From positions 1 through 14,615 of the forward strand of contig DLYJ01000103.1 in NCBI GenBank assembly GCA_003447785.1: 14,615 bases of DNA. Reading direction: 5' to 3'. The notes below the pieces were generated by a model. The model did no database searches, was not told the DNA's origin, and saw only the letters and a list, made by a program, of their open reading frames with translations. This document shows, piece after piece, positions 1-6,769 of the stretch (within the stretch, counting starts at the first letter, position 1; each line of letters begins with the position of its first letter). The translations under genes and the position numbers were made by a program. This stretch comes from Treponema sp. Lineage in GTDB: Bacteria > Spirochaetota > Spirochaetia > Treponematales > Treponemataceae.

Positions 1-2
1 CA

Positions 3-770
3 GGAAACTACGATGGTTCCATAAAGACCATCCAGGCAGGAGACGGCTTCAAAGGTCACATGTTCAGTATCGATAACTATGCAAATCTCGGACTTTCTTC
101 TGTAAACCTGGATGGTAATGGTCAATGCCAGCTGTTCTATTGTTCTCAGTCCGGTAGCGAAGAAGGTACAGAAACAGATCAGGACCTTCCTACCGGTACA
201 TTGACAATGGAAAACTGTACTGTAACTAACTTTGCAGGAACTGCTGATAGCGGCATTATCACCATGGCGACCGGTGGAAAAATGACAATATCTGGTTGTA
301 CATTTAACAGTAACTATGTTCATGATAAAGGTGCAATTTATCTTATTAGCGGTACCTTAAACTTAAACATTGTAAACATTGATGATTTATTGGACTCTAC
401 ACTTACTTCAATAAATACAAATTCGTTTAACGACTATGTGACAAACGGTTCACCTAATGCACCAGCAAACCCATGTGAGATTTATCTCAAAGGAACCGGA
501 ACATTTAATGGAACAAACGAATTTGTAAATACAGCGATAGATGCTGTCCATGTTGCGGGCTGGACAACCCTGACTCTCAACGGCAAATACTATTCCGGTT
601 CCGAAGAAGCTCTTAAAATCTACAGCACAACAGATGGTTCAATATCCAATGAAAAATCTAAAAATACAATTAACGTTGACGATAAGGAAAAGGTTACTAT
701 TGATGATGGTGGTGATATAAATAAACAAACGCCAACATATAAAACATCTATTTTTAAAAGCACTAATTAA
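3..770 (+). CDS. Beta-helix / Pmp-like surface protein, C-terminal part (5' end outside window)
   Basis: The reading frame is open from the left edge, so this is the 3' end of a longer gene; the first ATG at 60 is internal rather than a demonstrated start. The visible part of about 255 residues is rich in Asn, Thr, Gly and Ser, with short alternating beta-strand units such as TLTMENCTVTNF and KMTISGCTFNSN. The CTFNSN...GAIY pair resembles the FxxN and GGA(I/L/V) motifs of chlamydial and treponemal polymorphic outer-membrane (Pmp) repeats, which form right-handed parallel beta-helices. Such proteins are usually exported and serve as adhesins or surface antigens. The C-terminus has no autotransporter barrel or terminal aromatic signal; the last 50 residues are polar and charged. 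The signal peptide would lie outside the window. The beta-helix call is fairly safe; the precise role and anchoring are unknown. Confidence 0.7.
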   Translation, partial: GNYDGSIKTIQAGDGFKGHMFSIDNYANLGLSSVNLDGNGQCQLFYCSQSGSEEGTETDQDLPTGTLTMENCTVTNFAGTADSGIITMATGGKMTISGCTFNSNYVHDKGAIYLISGTLNLNIVNIDDLLDSTLTSINTNSFNDYVTNGSPNAPANPCEIYLKGTGTFNGTNEFVNTAIDAVHVAGWTTLTLNGKYYSGSEEALKIYSTTDGSISNEKSKNTINVDDKEKVTIDDGGDINKQTPTYKTSIFKSTN

Positions 771-777
771 TACGTCG

Positions 778-935
778 AGTCAAGGCACGCATACGCTTAA
801 AGCCTTGACTTCGCCGTTTTTAGGGTTTGTAATAAACCCTAAATAAATTGCCTGGTCTAAGCGGGAACAACAACGATTGTTCCCGCGCCGGGCAATGACA
901 GGGCAGTTTGACATTATCGGGCCCGACCCGATAAT
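778..935. repeat. Cluster of palindromes downstream of the surface-protein gene
   Basis: Three hairpin units follow each other directly. Unit 1 (778-810) has a 9-bp stem AGTCAAGGC/GCCTTGACT. Unit 2 (819-843) has a 10-bp stem around TAGGGTTT/AAACCCTA with a 5-nt loop. Unit 3 is compound: an inner perfect 10-bp stem (861-870 with 877-886) inside an outer 9-bp stem (847-855 with 888-896, one G-T pair). A fourth palindrome at 913-935 has the 9-bp stem ATTATCGGG/CCCGATAAT around CCCGA. The 11-mer GGGCAATGACA occurs at 890-900 and again at 945-955. The style, a GC-rich palindrome followed by AATGACA or AATCCACA, resembles REP-type palindromic units known in many bacteria; that is an inference. No gene is visible in this stretch. 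Confidence 0.75.
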
Positions 936-942
936 CCACACC

Positions 943-970
943 AGGGGCAATGACATCTGCCCCTTTTTTT
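943..970 (+). terminator. Rho-independent terminator
   Basis: A 7-bp stem AGGGGCA/TGCCCCT (943-949 with 958-964) with an 8-nt loop runs directly into seven T residues. It would end transcripts coming from the surface-protein gene before the tRNA promoter. The 3' arm can alternatively pair with GGGCAG at 901-906. Confidence 0.8.
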
Positions 971-979
971 ATCCCCCAT

Positions 980-1008
980 TTGTATAAACTCAATCTTTCT
1001 GATATAGT
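980..1008 (+). promoter_or_regulatory. Sigma-70-type promoter of the tRNA-Arg gene
   Basis: TTGTAT (980-985) and TATAGT (1003-1008) are separated by 17 bp and lie about 40 bp before the tRNA. A second -10-like hexamer, TATAAC, overlaps at 1008-1013. Transcription would start near 1015 and give a short leader containing a small palindrome (1020-1033), normally removed by 5' processing of the tRNA. Confidence 0.6.
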
Positions 1009-1046
1009 ATAACAAGGTCAGGACAGTTGTCCTAAGGCCGGATACC

Positions 1047-1120
1047 GATCCCGTAGCTCAGCTGGATAGAGCATCCGCCTCCTAAGCGGAAGGTCGTGCG
1101 TTCGAATCGCATTGGGGTCA
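1047..1120 (+). tRNA. tRNA-Arg (anticodon CCT)
   Basis: The full cloverleaf can be drawn. The acceptor stem is 1047-1053 with 1113-1119 (two G-T wobble pairs). The D arm is GCTC/GAGC around AGCTGGATA. The anticodon stem is TCCGC/GCGGA with loop CTCCTAA, giving anticodon CCT at 1081-1083. The variable loop is AGGTC and the T arm is GTGCG/CGCAT with loop TTCGAAT. A is the discriminator base and no CCA is encoded, so CCA must be added by nucleotidyltransferase. It reads the AGG arginine codon. Genes for this class are common attachment sites for integrative elements, but no integrase or att repeat is seen here. Confidence 0.95.
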
Positions 1121-1127
1121 AAAAGGC

Positions 1128-1162
1128 AAAAAAATGCCCGTCTGAGAACTTCTCAGACGGGC
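1128..1162 (-). terminator. Strong rho-independent terminator, possibly bidirectional
   Basis: A perfect 12-bp stem (GCCCGTCTGAGA with TCTCAGACGGGC, 1136-1162) closes a 3-nt loop. On the minus strand it is followed after one base by seven T residues, and it lies 21 bases after the stop codon of the convergent membrane-protein gene. On the plus strand it begins 15 bases after the tRNA and is followed by a weaker TTATTGCTTT tract, so it may also end the tRNA transcript. Confidence 0.85.
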
Positions 1163-1183
1163 TTATTGCTTTAAAGCACCATA

Positions 1184-1606
1184 TTAGTCACGGATTGACT
1201 GAATAGCTCCAATAATGAGGAGGTCTTTTGCAACGTTCAAAACCCATGTAAGTGGTGAAGAACCGATAAGTTTTACACCCCATGTGCTTGAAATGATATC
1301 AACGATGATTGCAAATACAATCCATACGATTGTTGCGCAAAGCATTACTTTGTTGTCCCATTTTCCAAGATCCTTGAAAATATCGATAGCAAAGAATACA
1401 CCGGCGATAATCATAAATACAGCGATTACAATCTGAACGATGTCGCCCAGAGTTCCACCGCCGCATACGCTCTTGATAACTCCAGCGTACTGAGCAGATT
1501 TAATAGAAGCGCCAATTCCAAAGAGGCACAATGCTGTTACGATAAAGTAAGCAGCGAGACCGAGTTTAAGCAATAAATGACCAATACTTTTGTGTCCTTT
1601 TGCCAT
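1184..1606 (-). CDS. Small four-helix membrane protein, unknown function
   Basis: The 140-residue protein has a short basic N-terminus (MAKGHKSIGH) and about four hydrophobic segments at roughly residues 10-33, 53-75, 87-108 and 118-136, so it is an integral inner-membrane protein. I recognise no catalytic or transport motif. A lone Cys48 precedes a GGG turn. The start is well supported: AAGGAG lies six bases before the ATG. It appears monocistronic, with a probable promoter in the 140-bp gap upstream and a strong terminator downstream. The gene is bounded by convergent tRNA-Arg on one side and the gatCAB operon on the other. That it is a real gene is clear; its function is not. Confidence 0.8.
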   Translation of the reverse strand: MAKGHKSIGHLLLKLGLAAYFIVTALCLFGIGASIKSAQYAGVIKSVCGGGTLGDIVQIVIAVFMIIAGVFFAIDIFKDLGKWDNKVMLCATIVWIVFAIIVDIISSTWGVKLIGSSPLTWVLNVAKDLLIIGAIQSIRD

Positions 1607-1655
1607 ATTATTCTCCTTTTTTGCCGGTTATAGTGCCGACACACTTTTTTTATAA

Positions 1656-1707
1656 CTTTGCATACGCAAAGCTGTTCTGTTTAATAACAAAACATATTTA
1701 AATTATA
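1656..1707 (-). promoter_or_regulatory. Probable promoter and leader hairpin of the small membrane-protein gene
   Basis: On the minus strand a perfect TATAAT (1702-1707) lies about 95 bases before the ATG. No good -35 hexamer is found 16-18 bp upstream; the best is CTTCAT. The leader would include a 6-bp inverted repeat CTTTGC/GCAAAG at 1656-1671. The gap between the two genes (1607-1747) contains nothing else I can recognise, and no terminator is evident after the ASCH gene, so some read-through from the gatCAB operon is possible. Confidence 0.45.
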
Positions 1708-1747
1708 TCACACCTTTACGAAAAATGAAGAAATATAACAAAAATTA

Positions 1748-2212
1748 TTATTCAGCCGGTTTGCTGTAAATAAGATCGAATATTTCAACTACCACGAGGC
1801 TGGATTCATTAAATTCAAAACCGCTCAGATCCCCTTCTTCAAGAAAGAGTTCCATATTTCGCTCCCTCCATTCTTCAAGGTTTTCATCTTCCCCTGAAAG
1901 CTGTGCAAGTTCCCAGGAAATCTCGTTGAACGGAAGAACTTTTACGTCACTGATGCGGATAATCCCACAGGGGCGCTCGGAAGTATCTTCTACAATATAC
2001 TCACAGCCTGCAACGGGAAGCTTTTCAAGGTTAATGTCAAAGTAATCAAATGCGGTAAAGGCAGCCTTTTTTTGGCCGTTCAAAACCATTCTGACCTGTT
2101 CGCTTCCGATAAAGCCGGTATCATCAAAAATCAGTTCCCCGGAATAGGTAACGCTGTCAGGCTTTTTTCCGGTATCTTTAAGATATTGATTAAAATATTG
2201 TGTTGGTGTCAA
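1748..2212 (-). CDS. ASCH-domain protein
   Basis: The 154-residue protein fits the ASCH superfamily, a beta-barrel fold related to PUA domains and linked to RNA binding or, in YqfB-type members, to amide hydrolysis of N4-acetylcytidine. Visible features are the RMVLNGQKKAAFTAF segment (about 41-55), a central beta strand with PCGIIRISDVKVLPFNEIS (about 81-99), and the acidic helix with WELAQLSGEDENLEEWRERN (about 100-119), which is the usual ASCH signature. The start is TTG, one base after the TAA of the upstream gene, with AAGGA nine bases before it, so translation is probably coupled. It is the last gene of the gatCAB operon. A role in tRNA or nucleoside metabolism would suit the context but is inference. 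Confidence 0.75.
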   Translation of the reverse strand: MTPTQYFNQYLKDTGKKPDSVTYSGELIFDDTGFIGSEQVRMVLNGQKKAAFTAFDYFDINLEKLPVAGCEYIVEDTSERPCGIIRISDVKVLPFNEISWELAQLSGEDENLEEWRERNMELFLEEGDLSGFEFNESSLVVVEIFDLIYSKPAE

Positions 2213-2213
2213 T

Positions 2214-2507
2214 TTAACGAGTCCTTAAAAGCATTAAAATAAATGCAAGAATAAAAAACAGTGTTGGAACTACCGCAAACAACAGAGTCGACAGGCTGAT
2301 TCCGCCAATCATCAGGGAAGAAGCAGATGCAATTCCAAGTTTGATGAGCATTTCGTAAACAATACCTGCATAACCGGTGATTGCGCCGGCAACAAGGCTC
2401 ATCCACGCAGAGTCACGGGTGCGGCTCCAGAGCATGATTGCCAGAAAGGCTGCAACTCCGCCCAGAATAAGTCTGATTATGTAAAATGCAATTTCACTTT
2501 GTGCCAT
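2214..2507 (-). CDS. Small hydrophobic membrane protein, unknown function
   Basis: The best start is the ATG at 2505-2507, giving MAQSEIAFYI and 97 residues; GGAG lies ten bases upstream. A longer in-frame reading from 2561 would add 18 polar residues that overlap the upstream coding sequence. The protein is mostly hydrophobic, with three or four membrane helices at roughly residues 6-27, 35-53, 58-70 and 72-93, and a basic ending LLRTR. It overlaps the preceding gene by 14 bases and is followed after one base by the ASCH gene, so the three are probably translated together. I recognise no family. Confidence 0.7.
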   Translation of the reverse strand: MAQSEIAFYIIRLILGGVAAFLAIMLWSRTRDSAWMSLVAGAITGYAGIVYEMLIKLGIASASSLMIGGISLSTLLFAVVPTLFFILAFILMLLRTR

Positions 2508-3327
2508 AAGGATTCTTCTCCAGTGCACTGAAAACTCCGGGATTTGCGCCGTAGGGCACAATGCTCGGAACCTGATATATCGGGCTGATTACAAGACCGC
2601 ATTCAAGACAGTGTTCAACAAAGCCGTCGTATTCATCCTGTTCAATCTTTGGATAAAGATATGGTCCTTTACGGGTCCAGTATTTTGTCAGAGCCCTGTC
2701 GTATAAAAACCAGTCTTTTTCGCTTCTGAACTGAAGTGCCTTAATAAGGTCGTAAATTGAACGTACTATTCCCTGCTCAACGGCTGCGTTAACCAGTGGG
2801 CATGCAGCGCAGGATTCAATAATTTCTTTTGTTACAATTGAATCATCAGCGGCTACTATCCAGAAATCTCCTGTCCATGCAAAGGGAGCCTTAAGGACAA
2901 TGCTTTTTACTGTACGCCAGTCTACATCGCCGGACAGCCACGGAGTAAACACGCTTGTTGAATCATTGCTCATTGAAACTGCAAGCTGTAAAGCCGCCTG
3001 TTTGGATTGAACAAGGAAGACAGTTCTTTCATTACCAAAAAGCTGTGTTACGGCACGGCTCAGGGGAGTCTTTTTATCTGTACTGTCTGTAAAAGGAGAA
3101 AATTCCGTAAAGAAAGGTCCTGTAAGGCCGCGGCTGATTACATTTTTAACAAGAGTAAAGGCGCTGGAGTGATCACTGCCCCACCCGAGGATTGCGCGAC
3201 CGCCTTCAAGGAACATGTCAACGAGGCGGACTTCTTTTTTAGTGTACAGAAAATTTCCCCGTGAGCGCTTAATTGCTCCGTAGCGCAGATAGATTTTTCT
3301 GTACAATTCAAAAACTTTGTCCGCCAC
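2494..3327 (-). CDS. Conserved-looking protein of unknown function, distant class III aminotransferase resemblance
   Basis: The 277-residue soluble protein starts with GTG, preceded by GAGG about ten bases upstream, 23 bases after gatB ends. Residues 23-49 (GNFLYTKKEVRLVDMFLEGG, then RAILGWG) resemble the entry region of class III aminotransferases, where a GxYLYDxxG...D...G..LGH pattern occurs. The C-terminal stretch CGLVISPIYQVPSIVPYG recalls their C-terminal strand. It is well short of the roughly 400-450 residues of that family, and no PLP-lysine segment is evident, so catalysis by that mechanism is unlikely. Several Trp and Cys residues are present and no signal peptide. Position directly after gatB suggests co-expression with the transamidosome genes. 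The relationship is tentative; it may instead be a lineage-specific family. Confidence 0.7.
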   Translation of the reverse strand: MADKVFELYRKIYLRYGAIKRSRGNFLYTKKEVRLVDMFLEGGRAILGWGSDHSSAFTLVKNVISRGLTGPFFTEFSPFTDSTDKKTPLSRAVTQLFGNERTVFLVQSKQAALQLAVSMSNDSTSVFTPWLSGDVDWRTVKSIVLKAPFAWTGDFWIVAADDSIVTKEIIESCAACPLVNAAVEQGIVRSIYDLIKALQFRSEKDWFLYDRALTKYWTRKGPYLYPKIEQDEYDGFVEHCLECGLVISPIYQVPSIVPYGANPGVFSALEKNPYGTK

Positions 3328-3350
3328 AGTCGTTTTTCCTCAAAAGTTAA

Positions 3351-4886
3351 TTACAGTTTTGAAAGTTTTTCCTGAACAAGTTTTGTTGCAACGCCTGGAT
3401 TTGCCTTTCCGTGGCTTTCCTTCATAACCTGTCCCATGAGCCAGCCTACAACGTTTGTTTTACCGCCCTTGTAGTCTGCAACGGCTTTTGGATTTGCGGC
3501 GATTACCTGGTCAACGATTACTTCGATTGCACCGGTGTCGCTTACAGTTTCCATTCCTTCGTCTTTGATAATTTCTGAAGGAAGTTTTGCAGATTCCATC
3601 ATCTTTGCAAATACGGTTTTACCCTGCGCAGAAGTGATTTTTTTGTCTGCAATTGCGTTTACAAGCTCTGTAATATGTTTTGGAGTAATATTTACCTTTT
3701 CGATGGTAATATTCTTTTCGTTCAGAACTGCAAGGAGTTCTGCAAGAATCCAGTTTGCAACCTTTTTAACGTCTTTTGCACCCTTTGCGGCTTCTTCAAA
3801 CCACAATGCAAGGGCCCGTGAACTTGTCAAAGTTTCTACGTCAAAGTCTGACAGACCGTATTCTTTCTTGAATCTCTGGCGTTTTGGCTCAGGAAGTTCA
3901 CCTACGCGACTCAGGGCGCGGTTGATGAGTTCTTCAGAAACAGAGAACGGTTTAATATCAGGTTCAACAACAAAGCGATAGTCTACAAATGAGTTCTTTG
4001 TACGCTGAACGACGGTCTGACCTTTTGCTTCATCCCAGCCCATTGTTACCTTAAATCCAGGGTTGAATTCCTGGCGGTCTTCCTGGAATTCCTTTAACTG
4101 GCGCTGAGCTTCATATGTACAGGCGTCACGGATCGACTTGAATGAGTTAAGGTTTTTAATTTCGGAAATCGGTGTGTGATAAAGCTTTCCGTCTTCCCAC
4201 ACATTAAGGTTGATGTTGGCGTCACAGCGCATGTTGCCTTCTTCAAGGTTACCTGCAGTAACGTTTACATAACGCAATATTTCCTGAACAGTCTGCATGA
4301 ACAGAGCGGCTTCTTCAGGACTTGTCATGTCAGGCTTTGTTACGATTTCGATAAGGGGTGTTCCTGAACGGTTGTAGTCGATGTAAGAGTGTGCGCCCTG
4401 AAGGTGCAGAGACTTACCTACGTCCTCTTCAAGGTGGATGCGTTCAATTCTGACACGGCGGTACTTTCCGTCGATGATACAAGGTTCACCCTTAAAGTTT
4501 TTATCGCGGCATTTTGCTCCGCCGGGCTGTTCATCCTTTGAATAATGCCAGAGCGGAAGATCTACGTATCCGTCAGTACAGAGAGGAATATCATACTGAG
4601 TAATCTGATAGCCCTTTGTAAGGTCAGGATAAAAATAGTGCTTGCGGTCGAATTTTGTAAAACGTGCGATATTACAGTTCAATGCGTGGCCTGCAACTGC
4701 TCCAAGTTCAACATAGCCCTTGGAAATACGAGGCATTGCTCCCGGAAGTCCGAGACAAACCGGGCAAACGCGTGTATTAGGCATACCGCCGTAGCGGTTT
4801 TCGCAGGCACAGAATGCTTTAGTTTTTGTTAAAAGCTGAGTATGGATTTCACAGCCGATTACAATTTCCCATTTATCTATAGCCAT
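3351..4886 (-). CDS. gatB: Aspartyl/glutamyl-tRNA(Asn/Gln) amidotransferase subunit B
   Basis: GatB binds the misacylated Glu-tRNA(Gln) or Asp-tRNA(Asn), activates the side-chain carboxylate with ATP and receives ammonia channelled from GatA. The 511-residue length is slightly above the usual 475-480. The N-terminus has the family pattern WEIVIGCEIHTQL, then a zinc site with C26, C28, C41 and C44 (CxC...CPVC). Further conserved blocks are RIHLEEDVGKSLH, SYIDYNRSGTPLIEIVTKPD and NLEEGNMRCDANIN. The C-terminal 150 residues form the helical and YqeY-like tRNA-binding tail, ending in KANPGVATKLVQEKL. The ATG lies one base after the gatA stop codon, so the two are almost certainly translationally coupled. 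Confidence 0.97.
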   Translation of the reverse strand: MAIDKWEIVIGCEIHTQLLTKTKAFCACENRYGGMPNTRVCPVCLGLPGAMPRISKGYVELGAVAGHALNCNIARFTKFDRKHYFYPDLTKGYQITQYDIPLCTDGYVDLPLWHYSKDEQPGGAKCRDKNFKGEPCIIDGKYRRVRIERIHLEEDVGKSLHLQGAHSYIDYNRSGTPLIEIVTKPDMTSPEEAALFMQTVQEILRYVNVTAGNLEEGNMRCDANINLNVWEDGKLYHTPISEIKNLNSFKSIRDACTYEAQRQLKEFQEDRQEFNPGFKVTMGWDEAKGQTVVQRTKNSFVDYRFVVEPDIKPFSVSEELINRALSRVGELPEPKRQRFKKEYGLSDFDVETLTSSRALALWFEEAAKGAKDVKKVANWILAELLAVLNEKNITIEKVNITPKHITELVNAIADKKITSAQGKTVFAKMMESAKLPSEIIKDEGMETVSDTGAIEVIVDQVIAANPKAVADYKGGKTNVVGWLMGQVMKESHGKANPGVATKLVQEKLSKL

Positions 4887-4887
4887 C

Positions 4888-6402
4888 TTAGTTGTCTCCC
4901 TTCAACGGAATTCCACAGCCTGGGTGGTCTTCTTCCCATGCCTGAGCAAGCTCAAGAATTTTGCTTTCGTCAAACATCTTTGCTGCAAACTGAATTCCAA
5001 CCGGCATTTCGTCTTTGTTTTTTCCGGCAGGAACAGAAATTGAAGGAATACGGGCAAGGTTTACGAAAGTTGTATAAAGGTCGCTCAGGTACATTTCCAG
5101 CGGGTCATCAACTTTCTGACCGAGCTTAAAGGCCGGTGTCGGACATGTCGGACACAAAATCAAATCATAAGATTTGAACAGGTCAGCAACTTCTCTCTGG
5201 ATACGTGCGCGAACGCTCATACCCTTTTTATATGTTGTTCCGGAGAACTGTTCTGAAAGAACGTAGTTTCCGATGATAATGCGGCGCTTAACTTCCGGTC
5301 CAAAACCTTCGCTTCGTGTATCAACATAAAGCTGGTCGTAACCTTTGCCGTTGTCAACCCGGGCACCGTAACGGATACCGTCAAAGCGGCTCAGGTTGGA
5401 AGCGGCTTCTGAAAGGGCAATTACATAGTATGAAGCGATGGATGCTTCAAGAACAGGAAGGTCTACGACTTCGATTTTTGCTCCCTTAGAAGTAAACCAT
5501 GCTTTTGTATCTTCAAATACCTTCTTAACGTCAGCATCAAGACCCTTTGCCTGTTCAAACTGTTTTGGAACGGCAACCTTAAGTTTTGAAAAATCTTTAT
5601 ATGCTTTAAGGTTTTTAATTGAATCCACATCCGGCAGATCTGCACTTGTGTCATCGTAAAAGTCTACGCCTGCCATGGCAGCAAGCGGTGTGGCGATGTC
5701 TTGTGGAGTGCGGCCGATAATTCCCACCTGGTCAAGGGAAGAACCGTATGCTACAACGCCCCAGCGGCTCAAAACACCGTAAGTCGGTTTTAATCCGTAT
5801 ACACCGCAGTAACTTGCAGGAAGGCGCACTGAACCGCCTGTTTCAGTACCGATGCCAAAAACAGCCTGGTTTGCGGCAACTGCGGCAGTTGAACCGCCGG
5901 AAGAACCGCCTGATACGTAATCGCGGTTAATCGGGTTGCGTGTAGGTCCGTAACTTGAATATTCAGTTGAAGAACCCATTGCAAATTCGTCCTGGTTACA
6001 GCGTCCGAGAGGAATTGCGCCTGCAGTTTTAAGGCGGCCGATTACAGTTGCGTCATAAGGAGCAACGTAGCCCTCAAGAATTTTACTTGAACAGGTAAGT
6101 CTTTTTCCCTTGCAGGAAATATTGTCTTTGTTTGCAAAAGGAATTCCAAGAAGCGGAGTTTCTTCAAACAGCTTGTCTACAGAACCATTTGCCCGGGCTT
6201 CTGAGATTTTTTTATCTGCCTCATCAGCAAGTTCAAGAACATCATCATAAATTTCGAGAAAAGCGTTTAATGGTTTGTCTGATTTTTTATCACTTTCAAA
6301 TGTATCAATTGCGCTCTGAACAAGTTTACGGCTTGTAACTGCGCCTGATTTGAGTGCGTCAACAGTTTCTTTGATTGTATAATACATATTCTTCTTATGC
6401 AT
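4888..6402 (-). CDS. gatA: Glutamyl-tRNA(Gln) amidotransferase subunit A (glutaminase)
   Basis: GatA is the amidase-signature subunit that releases ammonia from glutamine for GatB. The Ser-cisSer-Lys triad is visible: K92 in NKDNIS, S167 in SGGSSGGS and S191 in TGGS, with spacings that match the family. The nucleophile block reads ETGGSVRLPA instead of the commoner DTGGSIRQPA. The 504-residue length is normal for GatA. The start is ambiguous between M1 at 6402 (AAGGA three bases upstream, rather close) and M6 at 6387 (AAGAAG upstream). It sits 17 bases after gatC and one base before gatB in the gatC-gatA-gatB order. Confidence 0.97.
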   Translation of the reverse strand: MHKKNMYYTIKETVDALKSGAVTSRKLVQSAIDTFESDKKSDKPLNAFLEIYDDVLELADEADKKISEARANGSVDKLFEETPLLGIPFANKDNISCKGKRLTCSSKILEGYVAPYDATVIGRLKTAGAIPLGRCNQDEFAMGSSTEYSSYGPTRNPINRDYVSGGSSGGSTAAVAANQAVFGIGTETGGSVRLPASYCGVYGLKPTYGVLSRWGVVAYGSSLDQVGIIGRTPQDIATPLAAMAGVDFYDDTSADLPDVDSIKNLKAYKDFSKLKVAVPKQFEQAKGLDADVKKVFEDTKAWFTSKGAKIEVVDLPVLEASIASYYVIALSEAASNLSRFDGIRYGARVDNGKGYDQLYVDTRSEGFGPEVKRRIIIGNYVLSEQFSGTTYKKGMSVRARIQREVADLFKSYDLILCPTCPTPAFKLGQKVDDPLEMYLSDLYTTFVNLARIPSISVPAGKNKDEMPVGIQFAAKMFDESKILELAQAWEEDHPGCGIPLKGDN

Positions 6403-6419
6403 AAATCCTTAAGAAGGTA

Positions 6420-6728
6420 TTATGCTCCCTCCCCAAGAACTTTTGGTACCTGAAAGTAACCGTCCATAAATTTGTCGGTAACCTTTTTAACATCAGGAAT
6501 ATCGAGGCCCTGTACGACTTCGTCTTCCCGGAGGGCTTCTGCTTTTGTTGAAGGATAAGCATCGTAAGGATTTTCTGAATCATCGTATTTAGAAAGGATG
6601 TCAAAATATCCGATAATTTCGTCTACCTGTTTTTTCAAAGTAGCCATGTCCGTACTTTCCGGAGAAAGGCGTGACAAATACAACAGGTTTTCCAGTGTAG
6701 TCTGATCTACGGTTTTGTGTTCACTCAT
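6420..6728 (-). CDS. gatC: Glutamyl-tRNA(Gln) amidotransferase subunit C
   Basis: GatC is the small clamp that stabilises the GatA-GatB interface. The 102-residue protein has the N-terminal helix VDQTTLENLLYLSRLSPES, a second helix KKQVDEIIGYFDILSKYD, the acidic linker and the C-terminal YFQVPKVLGEG, which matches the usual ending YFxVPxV. The start at 6728 is needed to keep the first helix, but no good Shine-Dalgarno sequence precedes it: the 41 bases after the previous gene are AT-rich with a tandem TAGATTAG-like repeat. It begins the gatCAB operon. Confidence 0.93.
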   Translation of the reverse strand: MSEHKTVDQTTLENLLYLSRLSPESTDMATLKKQVDEIIGYFDILSKYDDSENPYDAYPSTKAEALREDEVVQGLDIPDVKKVTDKFMDGYFQVPKVLGEGA

Positions 6729-6769
6729 AGCGTTTATTTTAACGAATTTGGCAGTTTTAATCTACTAAT

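Noticed and set aside
778..970. CRISPR array
   Set aside because: The repeats are unequal palindromes without regular spacers, and no cas genes are present.
980..1046. Attenuator controlling the tRNA
   Set aside because: The palindromes lie upstream of a separate good promoter, so they are not in the tRNA transcript.
1047..1120. tRNA-Arg as an integration site of a mobile element
   Set aside because: No integrase gene, duplicated tRNA 3' end or foreign gene block lies beside it.
2209..2406. 65-residue minus-strand frame overlapping the small membrane protein
   Set aside because: It is an alternative frame of the same DNA; the membrane-helix frame has the ribosome site and coupled neighbours.
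3535..3981. 148-residue plus-strand open frame inside gatB
   Set aside because: It lies wholly antisense to well-conserved gatB codons, has no ribosome site and resembles no family; it is a shadow frame.
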